A stretch of 64,000 bases of DNA. Source: Okapia johnstoni. Lineage: Eukaryota; Chordata; Mammalia; Artiodactyla; Giraffidae. The notes beneath the pieces are model-generated. The model was not told the DNA's origin. It ran no database searches and saw nothing but the letters and a program-made list of their open reading frames with translations. Numbering within the stretch: the stretch's first letter is position 1; each line of letters begins with the position of its first letter. Below, in pieces: positions 32,868 to 43,833 of this stretch. The translations under genes were made by a program, and so were the position numbers. The stretch lies in NCBI GenBank assembly GCA_024291935.2, contig JAGTYA010000025.1, positions 6,779,501 through 6,843,500 on the forward strand, read 5' to 3'.

Positions 32868-33650
32868 ATTCCAAGTAGCATATCACGTGTTCCAACAGTT
32901 TCACTCCTGGGTATATACACAAAAGGACTGAAAGCAGGAATCCAACAGGTACTTGCACACTCACGTTCACAGTAGCATGTTCACAACAACCAAAAGGTAC
33001 AAACAAGCCCAGTGTTTACCAGTGGATGAATGGATAAACAAAACGTGGTCAGCCTTTAAAAAGAACAAAATTCTGTCAGAAGTTACAGCAAGGATGAACT
33101 TTGAGGACATTATGTGACGTGCGGTAAGTCTGTCACATAAGGACAATACTGTGCGGCTCCACTTATATGAGGTCCTTGGAGCAGTCAGACTTTAGAGCCA
33201 GAAAGTACAATGGTGAGTGGCAGGGACTGGAGAGCAATGAATGAGGAGTTAGGTGTTTCACAGATACTGAGCTTCAGATGGGGCAAAGGAAACCATCCTG
33301 CAGATGAGTGGAGCTCTGGTGACGTCTGCACAACAAAGTGAACATACTCAGTGCTCTGTGTGTGTGCTCAGGCACCCAGTTGTATCCAAGTCTTTGCAAA
33401 CCCATGGACTGTAGCCCACCAGGCTCCTCTGTCCATGGGATTCTGTAGGCAAGAATACTGGAGTGGGTTGCCATGCCCTCCTCCAGGGGATCTTCCCGAC
33501 CCAGGGGTTGAACCTGTGTCTCCTGCACTGGTCGGTGGATTCTTTACCACTGCACCAGCTGGGAAGCCCCACACTCAATGCTACTGAGCTGTATATTTAA
33601 AATGGCTGCGATGGTAAATTTTATGTTCTGTATATTTTACCACAATATTT
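32868..33650 (+). repeat. L1M 3' region, cut by Bov-tA
   Basis: The ORF2 end and 3' UTR of an old L1: cactcctgggtatatacaca, cacaacaaccaaaaggtaca, gtggatgaatggataaacaa, continuing after the SINE with gagctgtatatttaaaatgg and tatattttaccacaat. Confidence 0.75.
33356..33570 (-). repeat. Bov-tA SINE in L1M with TSD
   Basis: A reversed copy flanked by atactcagtgct (33344-33355) and acactcaatgct (33571-33582), 10 of 12 identical. Confidence 0.94.
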
Positions 33651-33842
33651 AAAAAAGAAGAAAAAAAGAGCGTCTGCTACTGGGTATTTCTAAGCAAGCA
33701 TTGAGAGAGATGGGCAGGCAGGAATACTACAGAGGGGCTGTGACTTCCCTTCACTGGTTGGCCTGGAGCAGGTAGGGTGGAATGCTAGAGAGAGTGACTC
33801 TTATCCCATCAACCCACCCCACGAACATTCTTTTCAAGACCT

Positions 33843-34118
33843 GCTGCTGCTGCTGCTAAGTTGCTTCAGTCGTGTCCGACTCTGTGCGACCCCACAGACG
33901 GCAGCCCACCAGGTTCCGCCGTCCCTGGGATTCTCCAGGCAAGAACACTGGAGTGGGTTGCCATTTCCTTCTCCAATGCATTCAAGTGAAAAGTGAAAGT
34001 GAAGTCGCTCAGTCGTGTCCGACTCTCAGCGACCCCATGGACTGCAGCTTACCAGGCTCCACCGTCCATGGGATTTTCCAGGCAAGAGTACTGGAGTGGG
34101 ATGCCATTGCCTTCTCCG
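33843..34118 (-). repeat. Bov-A2 dimeric SINE, perfect TSD
   Basis: The same structure and orientation as the copy at 31332-31607. It is flanked by identical 11-bp duplications tttcaagacct at 33832-33842 and 34119-34129. Confidence 0.97.
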
Positions 34119-34129
34119 TTTCAAGACCT

Positions 34130-34689
34130 AAAGGTGCCCAATTTTCACTGGCTGTCTGTGGGTGAATCTACTTTCTGACGAGTGCAAAGCCATCCTTAGC
34201 CAGGTCTGCCAGAGACAGGGCAGGATGGGCAAGGAAGGTGCCAGATAGGGTGACCCTTTTATGGGAAGAAATAAGGTGGGGCTATAATATAATGCTATCC
34301 ACAGGCTCCCATGAGGCTTGTTCAACTCACCGTCAAGGTGAGAGAAACACCATCATATTGCACAAAACCTCCATTCCAGGATGTGTCACCAGGGGCTCCT
34401 CAGGCCAGGGAGGGCTTAAGGGACTCGTCTAGTTTTTAACTGGTGCCACTTTAGCGTTCCCAAGAGCTAGAACTAGTAAAGAAAAGTACGAAGGTCTGAC
34501 AAATCACCAATAACCAGCTTGGCCACAGGTCAAGATACAATATTTAGAGCACTGGTCAACAATAAAATAATACGAACAACAGCAAAAAGAAACAGAATAA
34601 TGGTCAAATGACAATGCCCAAGCTATGCATTTGCTGGATACTCAATTTCACTTAGCTTCAACTGCAACCAGTCTTTTTTAACAGGTACT
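34130..34689. other. unique sequence, no gene recognised
   Basis: Nothing recognised. Confidence 0.5.
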
Positions 34690-34842
34690 TTAAATATGCT
34701 TTATTTAATTTATTCATTTAAACAAGTGTTTTGCTGCACTGCATGGCACGGCATGTGGGCTCTTAGCTCCCCAACCAGGGATTGAACCCGGGCCCCACTT
34801 TGGAAGCAGAGTCTTAACCACAGGACCTCCAGGGAAGTCTCG
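34690..34842 (-). repeat. CHR-type tRNA-Glu SINE, reversed
   Basis: ttatttaatttattcattta, then ggcatgtgggctcttagctc, ccaaccagggattgaacccg, tcttaaccacaggacctcca gggaagtc. The reversed B box (ggattgaaccc) is intact. Confidence 0.9.
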
Positions 34843-35182
34843 CCAATCATTATTAGCTTCTCTTTGCTCCTCCCTCTCCTTTCCCACTCTGGGTTTCTCC
34901 CTCTGTTATTGGGATTTGAGTTCCTATATGACAGCTTGGCCTCTCAGCTCTCAACACCCCTGACTGACCTTCCAACCCTAGGAGCTAAGTGTGATCCATG
35001 GCCCAACAGCATCAGCCCCACCAGGGAGCAGGTTAGAGGTGCCAACTTTCAGTCCCCATCCCCACCCGTCCATCAGAATCTCCAATATCAGGACAAATGA
35101 ACTCTACTTTTCAAATTTCCCAGGTATTCCAGAAGACTCTGACCTGGCCACAGCCACCACAGTCTAGTCCCCTAGACCCCAG
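34843..35182. other. unique sequence, no gene recognised
   Basis: Nothing recognised. Confidence 0.5.
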
Positions 35183-35300
35183 CTACTCAAAGTATGATCA
35201 GTGGACCAGCAGCATCGGCATTACCTGGGAGGCACCAGAGTGGCAAGCCCCCAGGGCTTATCCCATCAGCCATGTACCTGGGCCCAGGTGGCTCAGACCC
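35183..35300 (+). mobile_element. hAT-Charlie-type fragment
   Basis: tactcaaagtatgatcagtg, gaccagcagcatcggcatta, cctgggaggcaccagagtgg fits the common Charlie-type sequence (ctcaaagtgtggtc..accagcagcatcagcatcacctggga). The right end is not preserved. Confidence 0.6.
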
Positions 35301-36134
35301 CACGACAGTCAGAGGAGGAGGGCCCCACGTTCCCTTGCTTCTTTGCAGTCACCTGCCCACGTGGCCCTCTCAGTACCCGCCCTCCCACTTAGCCGCTTTG
35401 GAAGCGATTCTCTGTATTTCCTCTTAAAAGGAGAAGTTCCTTCCTCCCTTCCTTTTAAATAGCCAGACTCAATCCATGCTTTTCAAGAGTAACAGGAGAA
35501 AACCTCCCCATGAAAAACCGTGGAAACCTGATTTAAACATCTATTCGCACCACAAGCCACCTCCTTCTCTGTCAATGCTTGATTTACAATTAATTGGTAT
35601 CCTTAATAACACTTCCCAACTCGTTACAAGCCAGTGCCATGAAAGGACAAAACCTTTTTCCTCTTGGAAACATTTCTGAGGGCCAGGAAAACAAATCCTC
35701 GATCGATGTGTCCAAGCAAAACAAGCTTTTAGCTGCACAGCAGTGTCCTCGGGGATGGATTAAAGTTTCTAGAGAAGCTTGAATAAGGCATCTGACTTAT
35801 TGCATAGGCAGCAGGGGCGGTGTGGGGTGGAGGGCTGAGGAGGGAGGGTCGGGGAGGAGATGGAGGACAGTGTCTGGGGGGCAAAGAAATGGGGGCTCTA
35901 GTGGGGGACTGTACCTCTCCATGGGTGTGGGCCACCTTCCATCCACTAGTTCTCCTTTGCATCCCCTAAAATAGGATGGGGTTGGAACTGAGCCCAGGGC
36001 GAAGTGGCCAGCTCATTTTAGGACTGAGAGCCAATGCATCGGTCTCTGGGCATCTCAGAATCCCCCCAGGATGCTCTTCTTTTCCTTCCTCTCAGTAGAG
36101 GAGCTGGCAAGAGGCAGTGGCCTTAACCGGATAA
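35301..36134. other. unique sequence, possible conserved non-coding element
   Basis: 35470-35790 is AT-balanced with homeodomain-like sites (ttacaattaattggtatcct) and a retained CpG site (cctcgatcgatgtgtcc). No repeat or coding gene recognised. G-rich tract at 35800-35880. Confidence 0.4.
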
Positions 36135-36215
36135 TGTCCAAATGCCTTACCTCGACATTCAAAGCCTTTCATCACCTACCTCTGGGCCCTCCCATCACTG
36201 ATCTTTCCACATACG
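36135..36215 (+). repeat. L2 LINE fragment
   Basis: gtccaaatgccttacctcga, ttcaaagcctttcatcacct, ctgggccctcccat resembles the L2 segment aagtccttaacctggcattcaaggccctgcat. Confidence 0.55.
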
Positions 36216-36221
36216 CCAGTC

Positions 36222-36830
36222 AAATGCAGCAATTATTCCTGAGCACCTACTATGTGCCAGGCACTGCTAGAGGCACTTGGGATAAAGAGGTGAGACAGAT
36301 AAGATCCTTGCCCTCAGACAATTCACATGTCAGTGGAAACATGTGAGATTATGAAGGAACCTAATAGGGCAATGGGCTGAGGTGTGACTTCCCTAAAGGC
36401 ATGATGCATACTGAGACCTCAAGGGCAAGAAGAGAAGCCAGACTTGTCAAGACCTGGAGGAAGAAATTTTTTTCCTGCAGAAGAGAGCATGGTAAGTGCA
36501 AAGGCCCTGGGGGCAAGAACAAGCTTCCAGTGTTCAGAGAACAGTCGGCCAAGATGACTGGAGTGTGTGAAGGCAGGCAGGGCAGGAGGTGGGGACAGAG
36601 GCTGCTAAGCCAGATCACCAGGGCTGGCTGGACACAGAAAGATGATCAGGTTTTGTTTTGCTTTTTTGTTTGTTTTTAGCAGAAGAGGAAGTCATTGAAG
36701 GTTTTGGAGGAGGCTCAGTGAGACATGATCAGATTCACATTTAAGAAAGTCCGTTCTGGCTGCTTCTGTTTGGAGAACAGATTGGAGGGGCCTGGGGAGG
36801 TGGCAGCGAGACAGTCAGGAGGTGAGAAAT
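36222..36830 (-). repeat. L2 LINE, about 600 bp, reversed
   Basis: Begins with the reversed L2 3' end (attattcctgagcacctact, atgtgccaggcactgctaga). It continues through gtaagtgcaaaggccctggg, gaagtcattgaaggttttgg, agacatgatcagattcacat, gaaagtccgttctggctgct. Confidence 0.8.
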
Positions 36831-36879
36831 GAGGCTGGAAGAAAGGGGCACGTGTGCTTCCCCAACAAGCAGTGTGTTT

Positions 36880-36960
36880 CACACCCTGGTGCCTTTGCAC
36901 ACACTGCTCCTCTTCCTACAATGGTGTTCCCACCATCCCCATCAGGAAAACCCCACTGGT
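36880..36960 (+). repeat. L2 LINE fragment
   Basis: caccctggtgcctttgcaca and cactgctcctcttcctacaa fit the L2 stretch cctttgcacatgctgttccctctgcctgga. Confidence 0.55.
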
Positions 36961-37089
36961 GTTTCCAAGGGCTTCTCAGTCTCAACCTCACACCATCTGC
37001 CCTCCTGCCCAAACACAGCAATCTGCTGCCCCTTCCCCTGGCCCCATCTGGAAATTGATCTCTCTCTCCCTGCGTTATCGCACACTGCA

Positions 37090-37250
37090 GTATGGAAAAA
37101 AACCTGGGCTGTGGAGTCAGACCACAGTTGGCCCAAAGCCCAACTCAGCCACCATTGGCCGGGGACACCTGAGTACGTGGCTGAGACTCCCTCAACCTCA
37201 GTTCCCCTCATCTGCAGAATGGGAAACCAGGGACACTGACTACAGTCCCT
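37090..37250 (+). repeat. MIR SINE
   Basis: cctgggctgtggagtcagac, ccaactcagccaccattggc, gagactccctcaacctcagt, tcccctcatctgcagaatgg. Confidence 0.75.
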
Positions 37251-38759
37251 AAGAGGAGGATTCCCCTGCGAGGGACACATGAAGAAAGCGCTCCAAGGGG
37301 AGACCAGGAAGGGAGGGGAAGCAGAACAGGGGCAGGAAGGGGCGAGCACCGGGCGTCACCTCCTCCACTGGCGGCTGCAGCATGATGCTGCGGGGAGCTC
37401 CGGGCAGGGGGTGGGGGTCACACCTGGGGGGGGGGGGGGCTGGTCCAGGAAGGCGGCTGGGCTTTCACCCTCCCACACTCACCAGGCACCACCTAAGCAC
37501 CGCCTCCCCCACCAGAGGGGACATACACTCCTAGGCTTTTTGGTTCCATGGGTGCTAGGAAGGCTGCTCCAGGAACCCATTCAAGGGTATCCGGAGAAAA
37601 AGGAATCGCAGTGCAGGCATTTGAAACAAAACCACAGCTCGGCCAGGGGAAGGGAGCGCAGACACCGCAGGGGACACGAAGGATCTGGCTTCACCCACTT
37701 CACCACCCACCCGGTCTGACGTTGCAAGGATCACTGCTCGCTTCCCCCAGCCCCTGGGGGAGTGGAGGCTGAGCTATGACCCTCCTATCAGGGGACTCTG
37801 GGCTGTCTGAGGACAGGACAGGGTCCCCTCCATTGCTGTCCACAGAAGGACATGAGAGATGCCCTGAGGTCACTGATAACGTGCACCAGCAAGACAAGTG
37901 AGTGGTCTTACAAGGGGGCTCTGTGATTGCTCAAGGCTCTCCCGAAAGTTCAGAAGAGCATCGCTGCATGCGCCATCCCCCCCACCCCGCCCCCACCATG
38001 CTACAGAGGTCCCAGAGGCAGGGAGCAGTCGGGGGGTGGGGCTGAACCCTGAGCTGTTTCACTCTGGAGCCGGGATCCTGCCTCCTTGCATCTTGGGTAC
38101 CTATTGCCTCTCTGGCAACTGGTGGGATGATTCATCTCACGTTCCCTGAAGCCCCCTGGGGCCCTGTGGCCACGAGGATTGATTTGTTCTTAGAACGGAG
38201 CAGCCTCTGGGGTCCCCAAGGAGACTCTTACCCCAAACATCTCCTCCCCACAAAGCAAAGCCCCTCTCGCCTGTCACCACCCCAGGGTTACTCACTTGTG
38301 AAGGCCGGAGCTCCTTTTCTGAAAAGACTAGTGTCCCGCAACAAACAGGCATCACACCAGGGCACCTCTGCCCAGCTCCCTAGTCATGGGACTCGGCTTC
38401 TCCACAGGTTTAGGCCCCCTTCCGCCTGGCATGACCCCACGAGCTTTGCTGGGACTTAGGGACTAATCCTATTTCACCAAGACTCTTTTGTGAGCCTCGG
38501 ACCTGGGTCTGTCGGGCATGTTTTTCATTCGCCTTTTCTCAGAGGTAAGGGAGATGATAAAAGATCTTTGGAAACACAAGAGCAAAGGTATCTGATCTCC
38601 CAGGTGCCTTGAAAACAGGAGGAAATGGAGAAGGCCGCCTTGGGGAGGAAGAAAACGTTCATCTTTTCCCACAGATTGTAGTCTTCTTCTTCCAGCCTCC
38701 CTGTTGCAGGACAAGGCTCAAGCAAATGCCCAGATACCTAAGCCAGAAACCCAGAAGCC
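37251..38759. other. GC-rich unique sequence, no gene recognised
   Basis: No repeat recognised. A G-rich run lies at 37392-37439. Several open frames on both strands have no recognisable domain. CpG density is not island-like overall. Confidence 0.45.
37392..37439 (+). other. G-rich, quadruplex-capable run with G14
   Basis: ggggagctccgggcaggggg tgggggtcacacctg then 14 G (37426-37439) gives several G-tracts in 48 bp. Confidence 0.75.
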
Positions 38760-39488
38760 ACCCGGACACCACCTCCCACCCCCCAGCCCCCATCCCATTC
38801 ACTCTGTCACATCGTCCAAGTTGCTCTCAAGTCCAGCTGCTCCCCTCCATTGCTGTCAAGCCACTGCCTGCATCCAAGTCTCTTGCCCAGGTAACTGCAG
38901 TGGCTCCTCCCTGGGCTTCCTCATCCTCCTCAGCCCTTTTCCAGCTGAGCTTCGGGGATCAGACTGGTCTGTGTCTCCTCAGAAGCCTCTCCCCTGCTCC
39001 AAACACCTGCAAAGCCTTGCTTTTGGGGATGAAGAATAAACTCCACAAGGGCCTGCCAACCCCAGGTCCAGCCCCACCCACCTCATCCTGCAACATCCCG
39101 CCCTCTGTCTCAGTTCCGGCCACAGGCCATTTGTACCGGCCAACCTGCCCCTTCAATCTCCCCTTAGCCTGGCTAGCCCATCCTCACCCTGCAGGTCTTG
39201 GTTCAGCATCACTTCCTCAGGGAAGCCTCCCCTGACCACACTGCCCACCCGCACCCCGACAATCCTCTCCTAGGCCTGTACGTGGCATGCAGGCATCTCT
39301 CACCACAGACAGAACTTCACACAGAACTCTGTGATTCCCTGACTGATTCCCAGACTGATGTCTGTCTCCCAGCTGCACTGGGAAGGGAACTTCATCTGGT
39401 TTTGCTCATTGTTTTGTCCCCAGCACATCCCCAGTACCTGGCACATAGTAGGGTTTCAGTAAAATATTGCCTCAATGAGTGAATGAAA
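38760..39488 (+). repeat. L2 LINE 3' region, about 730 bp
   Basis: Forward L2: atcgtccaagttgctctcaa, gtaactgcagtggctcctcc, cacctgcaaagccttgcttt, agcatcacttcctcagggaa, gcctcccctgaccacactgc, and the 3' end cagtacctggcacatagtag with aatgagtgaatgaa. A 208-codon open frame at 38609-39235 overlaps it and is not a gene. Confidence 0.82.
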
Positions 39489-39814
39489 GCAAAGATGCAG
39501 GAAAATGTGGCTGAAGCCACTTTTGGGTTTGCACAGAGAACCCGCAAAAGGTTAAGATCTTCCTAAAATTCAGGTTCCATATCCCCTCCTGACATCGTAA
39601 GCTCCTGAAGGAGTGACAGGCATGGGGTCCACCCACCGCAGCCTGGGGAGAGGTAGACAGAAACCCAACACAGAATGAAGAACAGACCAAGGGCTCCTCC
39701 TGACCCACCAGGGGAAATGTCCTCTTCTGTCCTCATTGTCAGGAAGACCTAGAGGACATTCTTTAGCATGGAAGAAACTTCTAAGAGCCTCTTGAATGGC
39801 CCCCACTAACCATT
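39489..39814. other. unique sequence, no gene recognised
   Basis: Nothing recognised. Confidence 0.5.
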
Positions 39815-39905
39815 TCATAGAAGAAGCAAAAGTCAGATACGTTCAAGGACTTGCTTCTGATTTGAAGAAGCCAGTGGCAGAGTGGGGGTGAAAGTGTTCC
39901 TGCTG
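39815..39905 (-). repeat. MIR SINE fragment
   Basis: atttcatagaagaagcaaaa, caaggacttgcttctgattt, gaagccagtggcagagtggg. Weak reversed MIR. Confidence 0.5.
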
Positions 39906-40215
39906 TGCACCGCATCCCTGGCCGCTGGCCAAACACACTCACACAGACGTGCCTGAGGGGTTTGGTGGGCCACAGATTCCCTCTCCCCTCCTCCCCACCC
40001 CCCAACACTGCTGCTGGGGAGAGGTAGAGCTCTCCAATGGCCACCTCTTGCAGGAAGCCCTCCCAGGCCATCAGTGGTGATGCTTGGCTCTCATGGGCTC
40101 CCAGTGCCTGTGACCTCTTGCTGTTCACTAGGAATTTCCACATACACATCTGACTCCCCAGATGAAGGGACTCTGGGGAGATCCAATGGTCTCCTCTGTC
40201 TGCTCCCTACATGGT

Positions 40216-40372
40216 CAGTTCAGTTCGGTCGCTCAGTTGTGTCTGACTCTTCGAGACCCCACGGACTGCAGCACACCAGGCTTATCTGTCCTTAACCATC
40301 TCCCTGAGCTTGCTTGAACTCGTGTCTGTTGAGTCGGTGATGCCATCCAACCAACTCATCCTCTGGATACTT
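40216..40372 (-). repeat. BovB LINE 3' end, 8-bp TSD
   Basis: A reversed BovB of about 157 bp (cagttcggtcgctcagttgt ... ggtgatgccatccaaccaac). It is flanked by tacatggt at 40208-40215 and 40373-40380, identical. Confidence 0.92.
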
Positions 40373-40821
40373 TACATGGTACCCAGCTGGAAGCCCAGAG
40401 GAGGAGAGAAACAATGGATGGATGGACAGGTCCAGCTCCCCAGGGAGGCCCCCGGCCATCTTTCTCCCACTCACCTCCCAGCCTGTGCAGCTCCCACGTG
40501 TGCTTAATCTCACTCCCTGGGACAGCCCAAGTGTGGCCGAGTGACACGGGCTCTACCCCGAACCCGGTCTTCTCCGGAGCCTGGCGGGTATGGCTGGCTG
40601 GGAAGAGAAGGTCTCACCCCTTGGAGAACACGGAGTTCTGCCCACACTGCTCTCTGAGCTTTAAAATTCCACCACCTGATGTTTTCCAGGCTTCCCACTT
40701 TAGTGGGGTTACCAGGCAACGAGGACTATTTCTTTCCCCCCTCTTTAGACTCCTGTGAGCAGCATTTCCACCCTCACTGGGGCTCCAGCAAGACGGAGCC
40801 CTAGAGATTCAGAAGACCCAG
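40373..40821. other. unique sequence, no gene recognised
   Basis: Nothing recognised. Confidence 0.5.
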
Positions 40822-40915
40822 CAAGGCCACTGATGGGCCTGTGTGACCTTGGACAGACCTTCCCCCCTCCTGGGCCTCAGTTTCCCCATCTGGAAGATGC
40901 AGAGGCTGGGCAGGA
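40822..40915 (+). repeat. MIR SINE fragment
   Basis: cctgtgtgaccttggacaga, ctgggcctcagtttccccat, ctggaagatgcagagg, a clear MIR core. Confidence 0.82.
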
Positions 40916-41429
40916 CCCTCTCAGAGGTGGTGCCCCCGACACTGCTCCTTGTCAGGAACCATCCAGAAGTCCTATAGGCAATGGACCTACAGGATATAGG
41001 CTCCCGATGTTGTAGACTGGGAAGTGGAGACAGATGGATGAAGGTGCTGGCCGGGTCCCCCAGCTGATTGGCAGTTGGGGGGGCTCAGCCTTGGCCTCTC
41101 TATTTTAGAGCTGTCCGTGCACTGCAACACCACAACACAGTGCCCTGGGTGACTCCCAGATATCTCCAGGAGCAGGGGAGCCTGAACGGTTCTCAGGGCA
41201 ACATTTCTTTAGCATAAATCCCCCAGAAGCAAGCCAGCAGAGAAAGATAGCTTCAAGCAAGGTCTTTCTGAGTTTCCTGCCTTAGCATGTCAACCTGGCC
41301 TGCATTCCACATCCTGAAGAGCCATCAAAGTGCCAAAGCACCACCTAAATGCTCACTTGGTGAGCACTGGCAAGGGACTTCCCTGCACCTCCGGTCCTCA
41401 GTTCTTCACAAGGAGCCCCTGAGCTTCCG
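40916..41429. other. unique sequence, no gene recognised
   Basis: Nothing recognised. Confidence 0.5.
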
Positions 41430-41520
41430 GTGAGCCCATTCTACAGATGTGGGAATGAGGCCTGGAGAGGGTGGCTCCTTGTTAAAGCCTCCATTTGAAC
41501 CCAAATCCTTGCATCTGAGA
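41430..41520 (-). repeat. MIR SINE fragment
   Basis: agcccattctacagatgtgg, gaatgaggcctggagagggt, gaacccaaatccttgcatct. Confidence 0.65.
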
Positions 41521-42029
41521 TCCAGCATGCTCTGAACAGGAGCTACATTCAGAAAGAACGAGATGGAGAGACGGGCAGACACGATTGGTGGCCAAAAAAA
41601 ACCTCTCAGCTCAGGACTCTCTCCAGTCCTCTGGGTAAATTCCAAGCTCCCTTCCTCACTATGCAAAACAAACAAGTGAGACAACCTAATTAGAGGGAGG
41701 AGAACTCGGAGTGATCTATTTTCAAAATCAAGGGCTGCTGCTTCATTTTAAAAAAGAAATAGCTGAACTAGGATAGAAAGTGTGGGGGCGGGCAGAGGTG
41801 GGGGGGGACTCGCAGGCCCTCCAGCTAGCTGTTGGGGCCCCACCCTGGCTTCCGGCTTCCTGGGGCATGTGACCTTGGGCAGACAGGTGGCAGCAAGCGG
41901 GTAAGGTAGGTGGGAGAGTGACTCTGGGGTCTCAGAGCAGCGCCTTAATGCCCACACATTAGGGTCAAGTCCAGGCTTCTGTGTGTTTGATCCCCATGAC
42001 AAACTTGAACTATAGGTCTTCTTGGTATC
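41521..42029. other. unique sequence, no gene recognised
   Basis: Nothing recognised. 41790-41850 is G-rich. Confidence 0.5.
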
Positions 42030-42150
42030 ACCATTGGGTGGAAGTTCAGAGAGGTTAAGTGACTAGGCCAAGATCACACAGCCTGAGAAATGCAGAGTTG
42101 GGATTCAAACCCAGACTGATCTAATCCAGATTCATGCTCTAACTGCCACA
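42030..42150 (-). repeat. MIR SINE
   Basis: gttcagagaggttaagtgac, taggccaagatcacacagcc, tgggattcaaacccagactg, attcatgctctaactgccac, a well kept reversed MIR 5' half. Confidence 0.9.
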
Positions 42151-42924
42151 TGCTTCAGAAGTGAAGTGCTATGGCTCTACCAAGATTATCAACACTAATA
42201 AGGACATTAACGCTAACATGGAGCAATTAAATCACATAGGATCTGCCAGATCACTTTAAACTAACCCTCGGGCATTCCAGGGCCAGATTCTGATTCCCAC
42301 TGCTTGTAAAAGCCAAATTCAACCCAAGGAAGCGAATAGCCAACAACTGAGATATGAAGAATATGACAGGGGGAACTGACCCACTTTTTGGAATCAGGAA
42401 GGGGGAACCTGCAGGAAGCCAGGGTGTGGTGCTATTTGCCGAATGTATTTTCTCTTCTTGTCCCAAAGCGGACTCAGTTTTGGACCCCAGGCAAGACAAT
42501 GATGGCATTTCAAACCCAGGGCTGCATCTTTAGTGGGGATGGCAGAGATGCTCCAAGAATTTGTTAATAAGCAGGGCAGGGCTGGGCATGTGTCTGTGGC
42601 TGACCTCCTCCACCCTGCCCAGGCCCTCTGGACCTGCAGTCCATGCCCCATTTTATTGGGCATCTAGAGGGCCCTACTTCTCCCCGCCCCTCGTTTCCCC
42701 TCACCTCCCAACGCCTCCCCATCCCTGGGTCCTGGGCTCACCTCCTTCAGCCCTTTAAACCACAGATTTTAACTTTGGGGAGTTACAAATAGGAGGCAGG
42801 GAGCCTCCTCCAGGCTCTGGGTCCCTGAGCTGGGTAGGTCCATATGCCTGTACTTCTGACAAGCTCCCGGGCAGTCGTAATGAGGGCGAGCCTCCCTGAA
42901 CAAGGGCTCCCTAGGAGACTGCTT
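42151..42924. other. unique sequence, no gene recognised
   Basis: Nothing recognised. Confidence 0.5.
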
Positions 42925-43085
42925 TGCAACTTTGTCCTTGGTTTTCACTCACCTCTGTGCCCTGGAGGTGAGTCCTCATTTTACAACCAGGCTGTAAACC
43001 CCCTGAGAGACAGGGATGTGTGTCACACTTGTATCCTCTAACTTTGACCCCGAGTGTTCAGTAGGTGCTCAATAAATTCTCTAGG
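42925..43085 (+). repeat. L2 LINE 3' end
   Basis: caaccaggctgtaaaccccc, tgagagacagggatgtgtgt, gtgttcagtaggtgctcaat followed by aaattctctag. Confidence 0.75.
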
Positions 43086-43629
43086 GTTGGCTTAGGTCAG
43101 CCCAGTTGGGAGGGATGACTAATTCACATCGTAAAAGATTTGAGAGCCAAAATTATCCCCAAAGGCAAAATTCCTGGGCCAGATAGTCAGAGAATGATAC
43201 TCAAGGGTAGATGAAAGACAGGCGTCTAGACTCAGAAAATTAAGTACAGATCAGCAGGGGCATTTGCTTGGTAGTAGTTTATGTGAGAGGCATACCTGAC
43301 AGAGTTAATATTAATACAGGCTAACAGCATGATGTGGTTGCTGTAAAGTGAAAAAGCCAAATAAAATTTGGTTGCATTAAAAGAGGTAGACTATAGAATC
43401 AGGGGAGGTGATCATGATCACTCTTTGGACTAAGCCAGCCTCAGCTGGAGTGTGAGATTTGATGCTCTTGAAGAGGGATATTGACAGGCAGCTATCACTC
43501 TGAGGATAATGACTGAGATGGCAGTCTGGGGCTGCAGGGCTGAAGAGGCATCTAAAAATTGTCTTACTCAAAGAACAAAGTAAAAACAACAAATTAGGAA
43601 GGTTTACCCTGGAGAAGCTAAGTCCTGAT
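43086..43629. other. unique sequence, no gene recognised
   Basis: Nothing recognised. Confidence 0.5.
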
Positions 43630-43833
43630 ATGTTAGTCCCTCAGTTGTGTCCGACTCTTTGCGACCCACGGACTGTAGCCTGCCAGGCTTCTCTGTCCAT
43701 GGAATTCTCCAGGCAAGAATACTGGAGTGGGTTGCCATTTCCTCCTCCAGGGGATCATCCTGACCCAGAGATTGAACCCATGTCTCTTGCATTGCAGGTG
43801 GATTCTTTATCATTTGAGCCACCAGAGAAGCCC
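43630..43833 (-). repeat. Bov-tA SINE, reversed
   Basis: tgttagtccctcagttgtgt ... gattctttatcatttgagcc accagagaagccc. No certain target duplication. Confidence 0.93.

Noticed and set aside
38609..39235. 208-codon open frame
   Set aside because: Overlaps an L2 LINE 3' region whose sequence is clearly recognised; the frame does not correspond to the L2 protein in a meaningful way.
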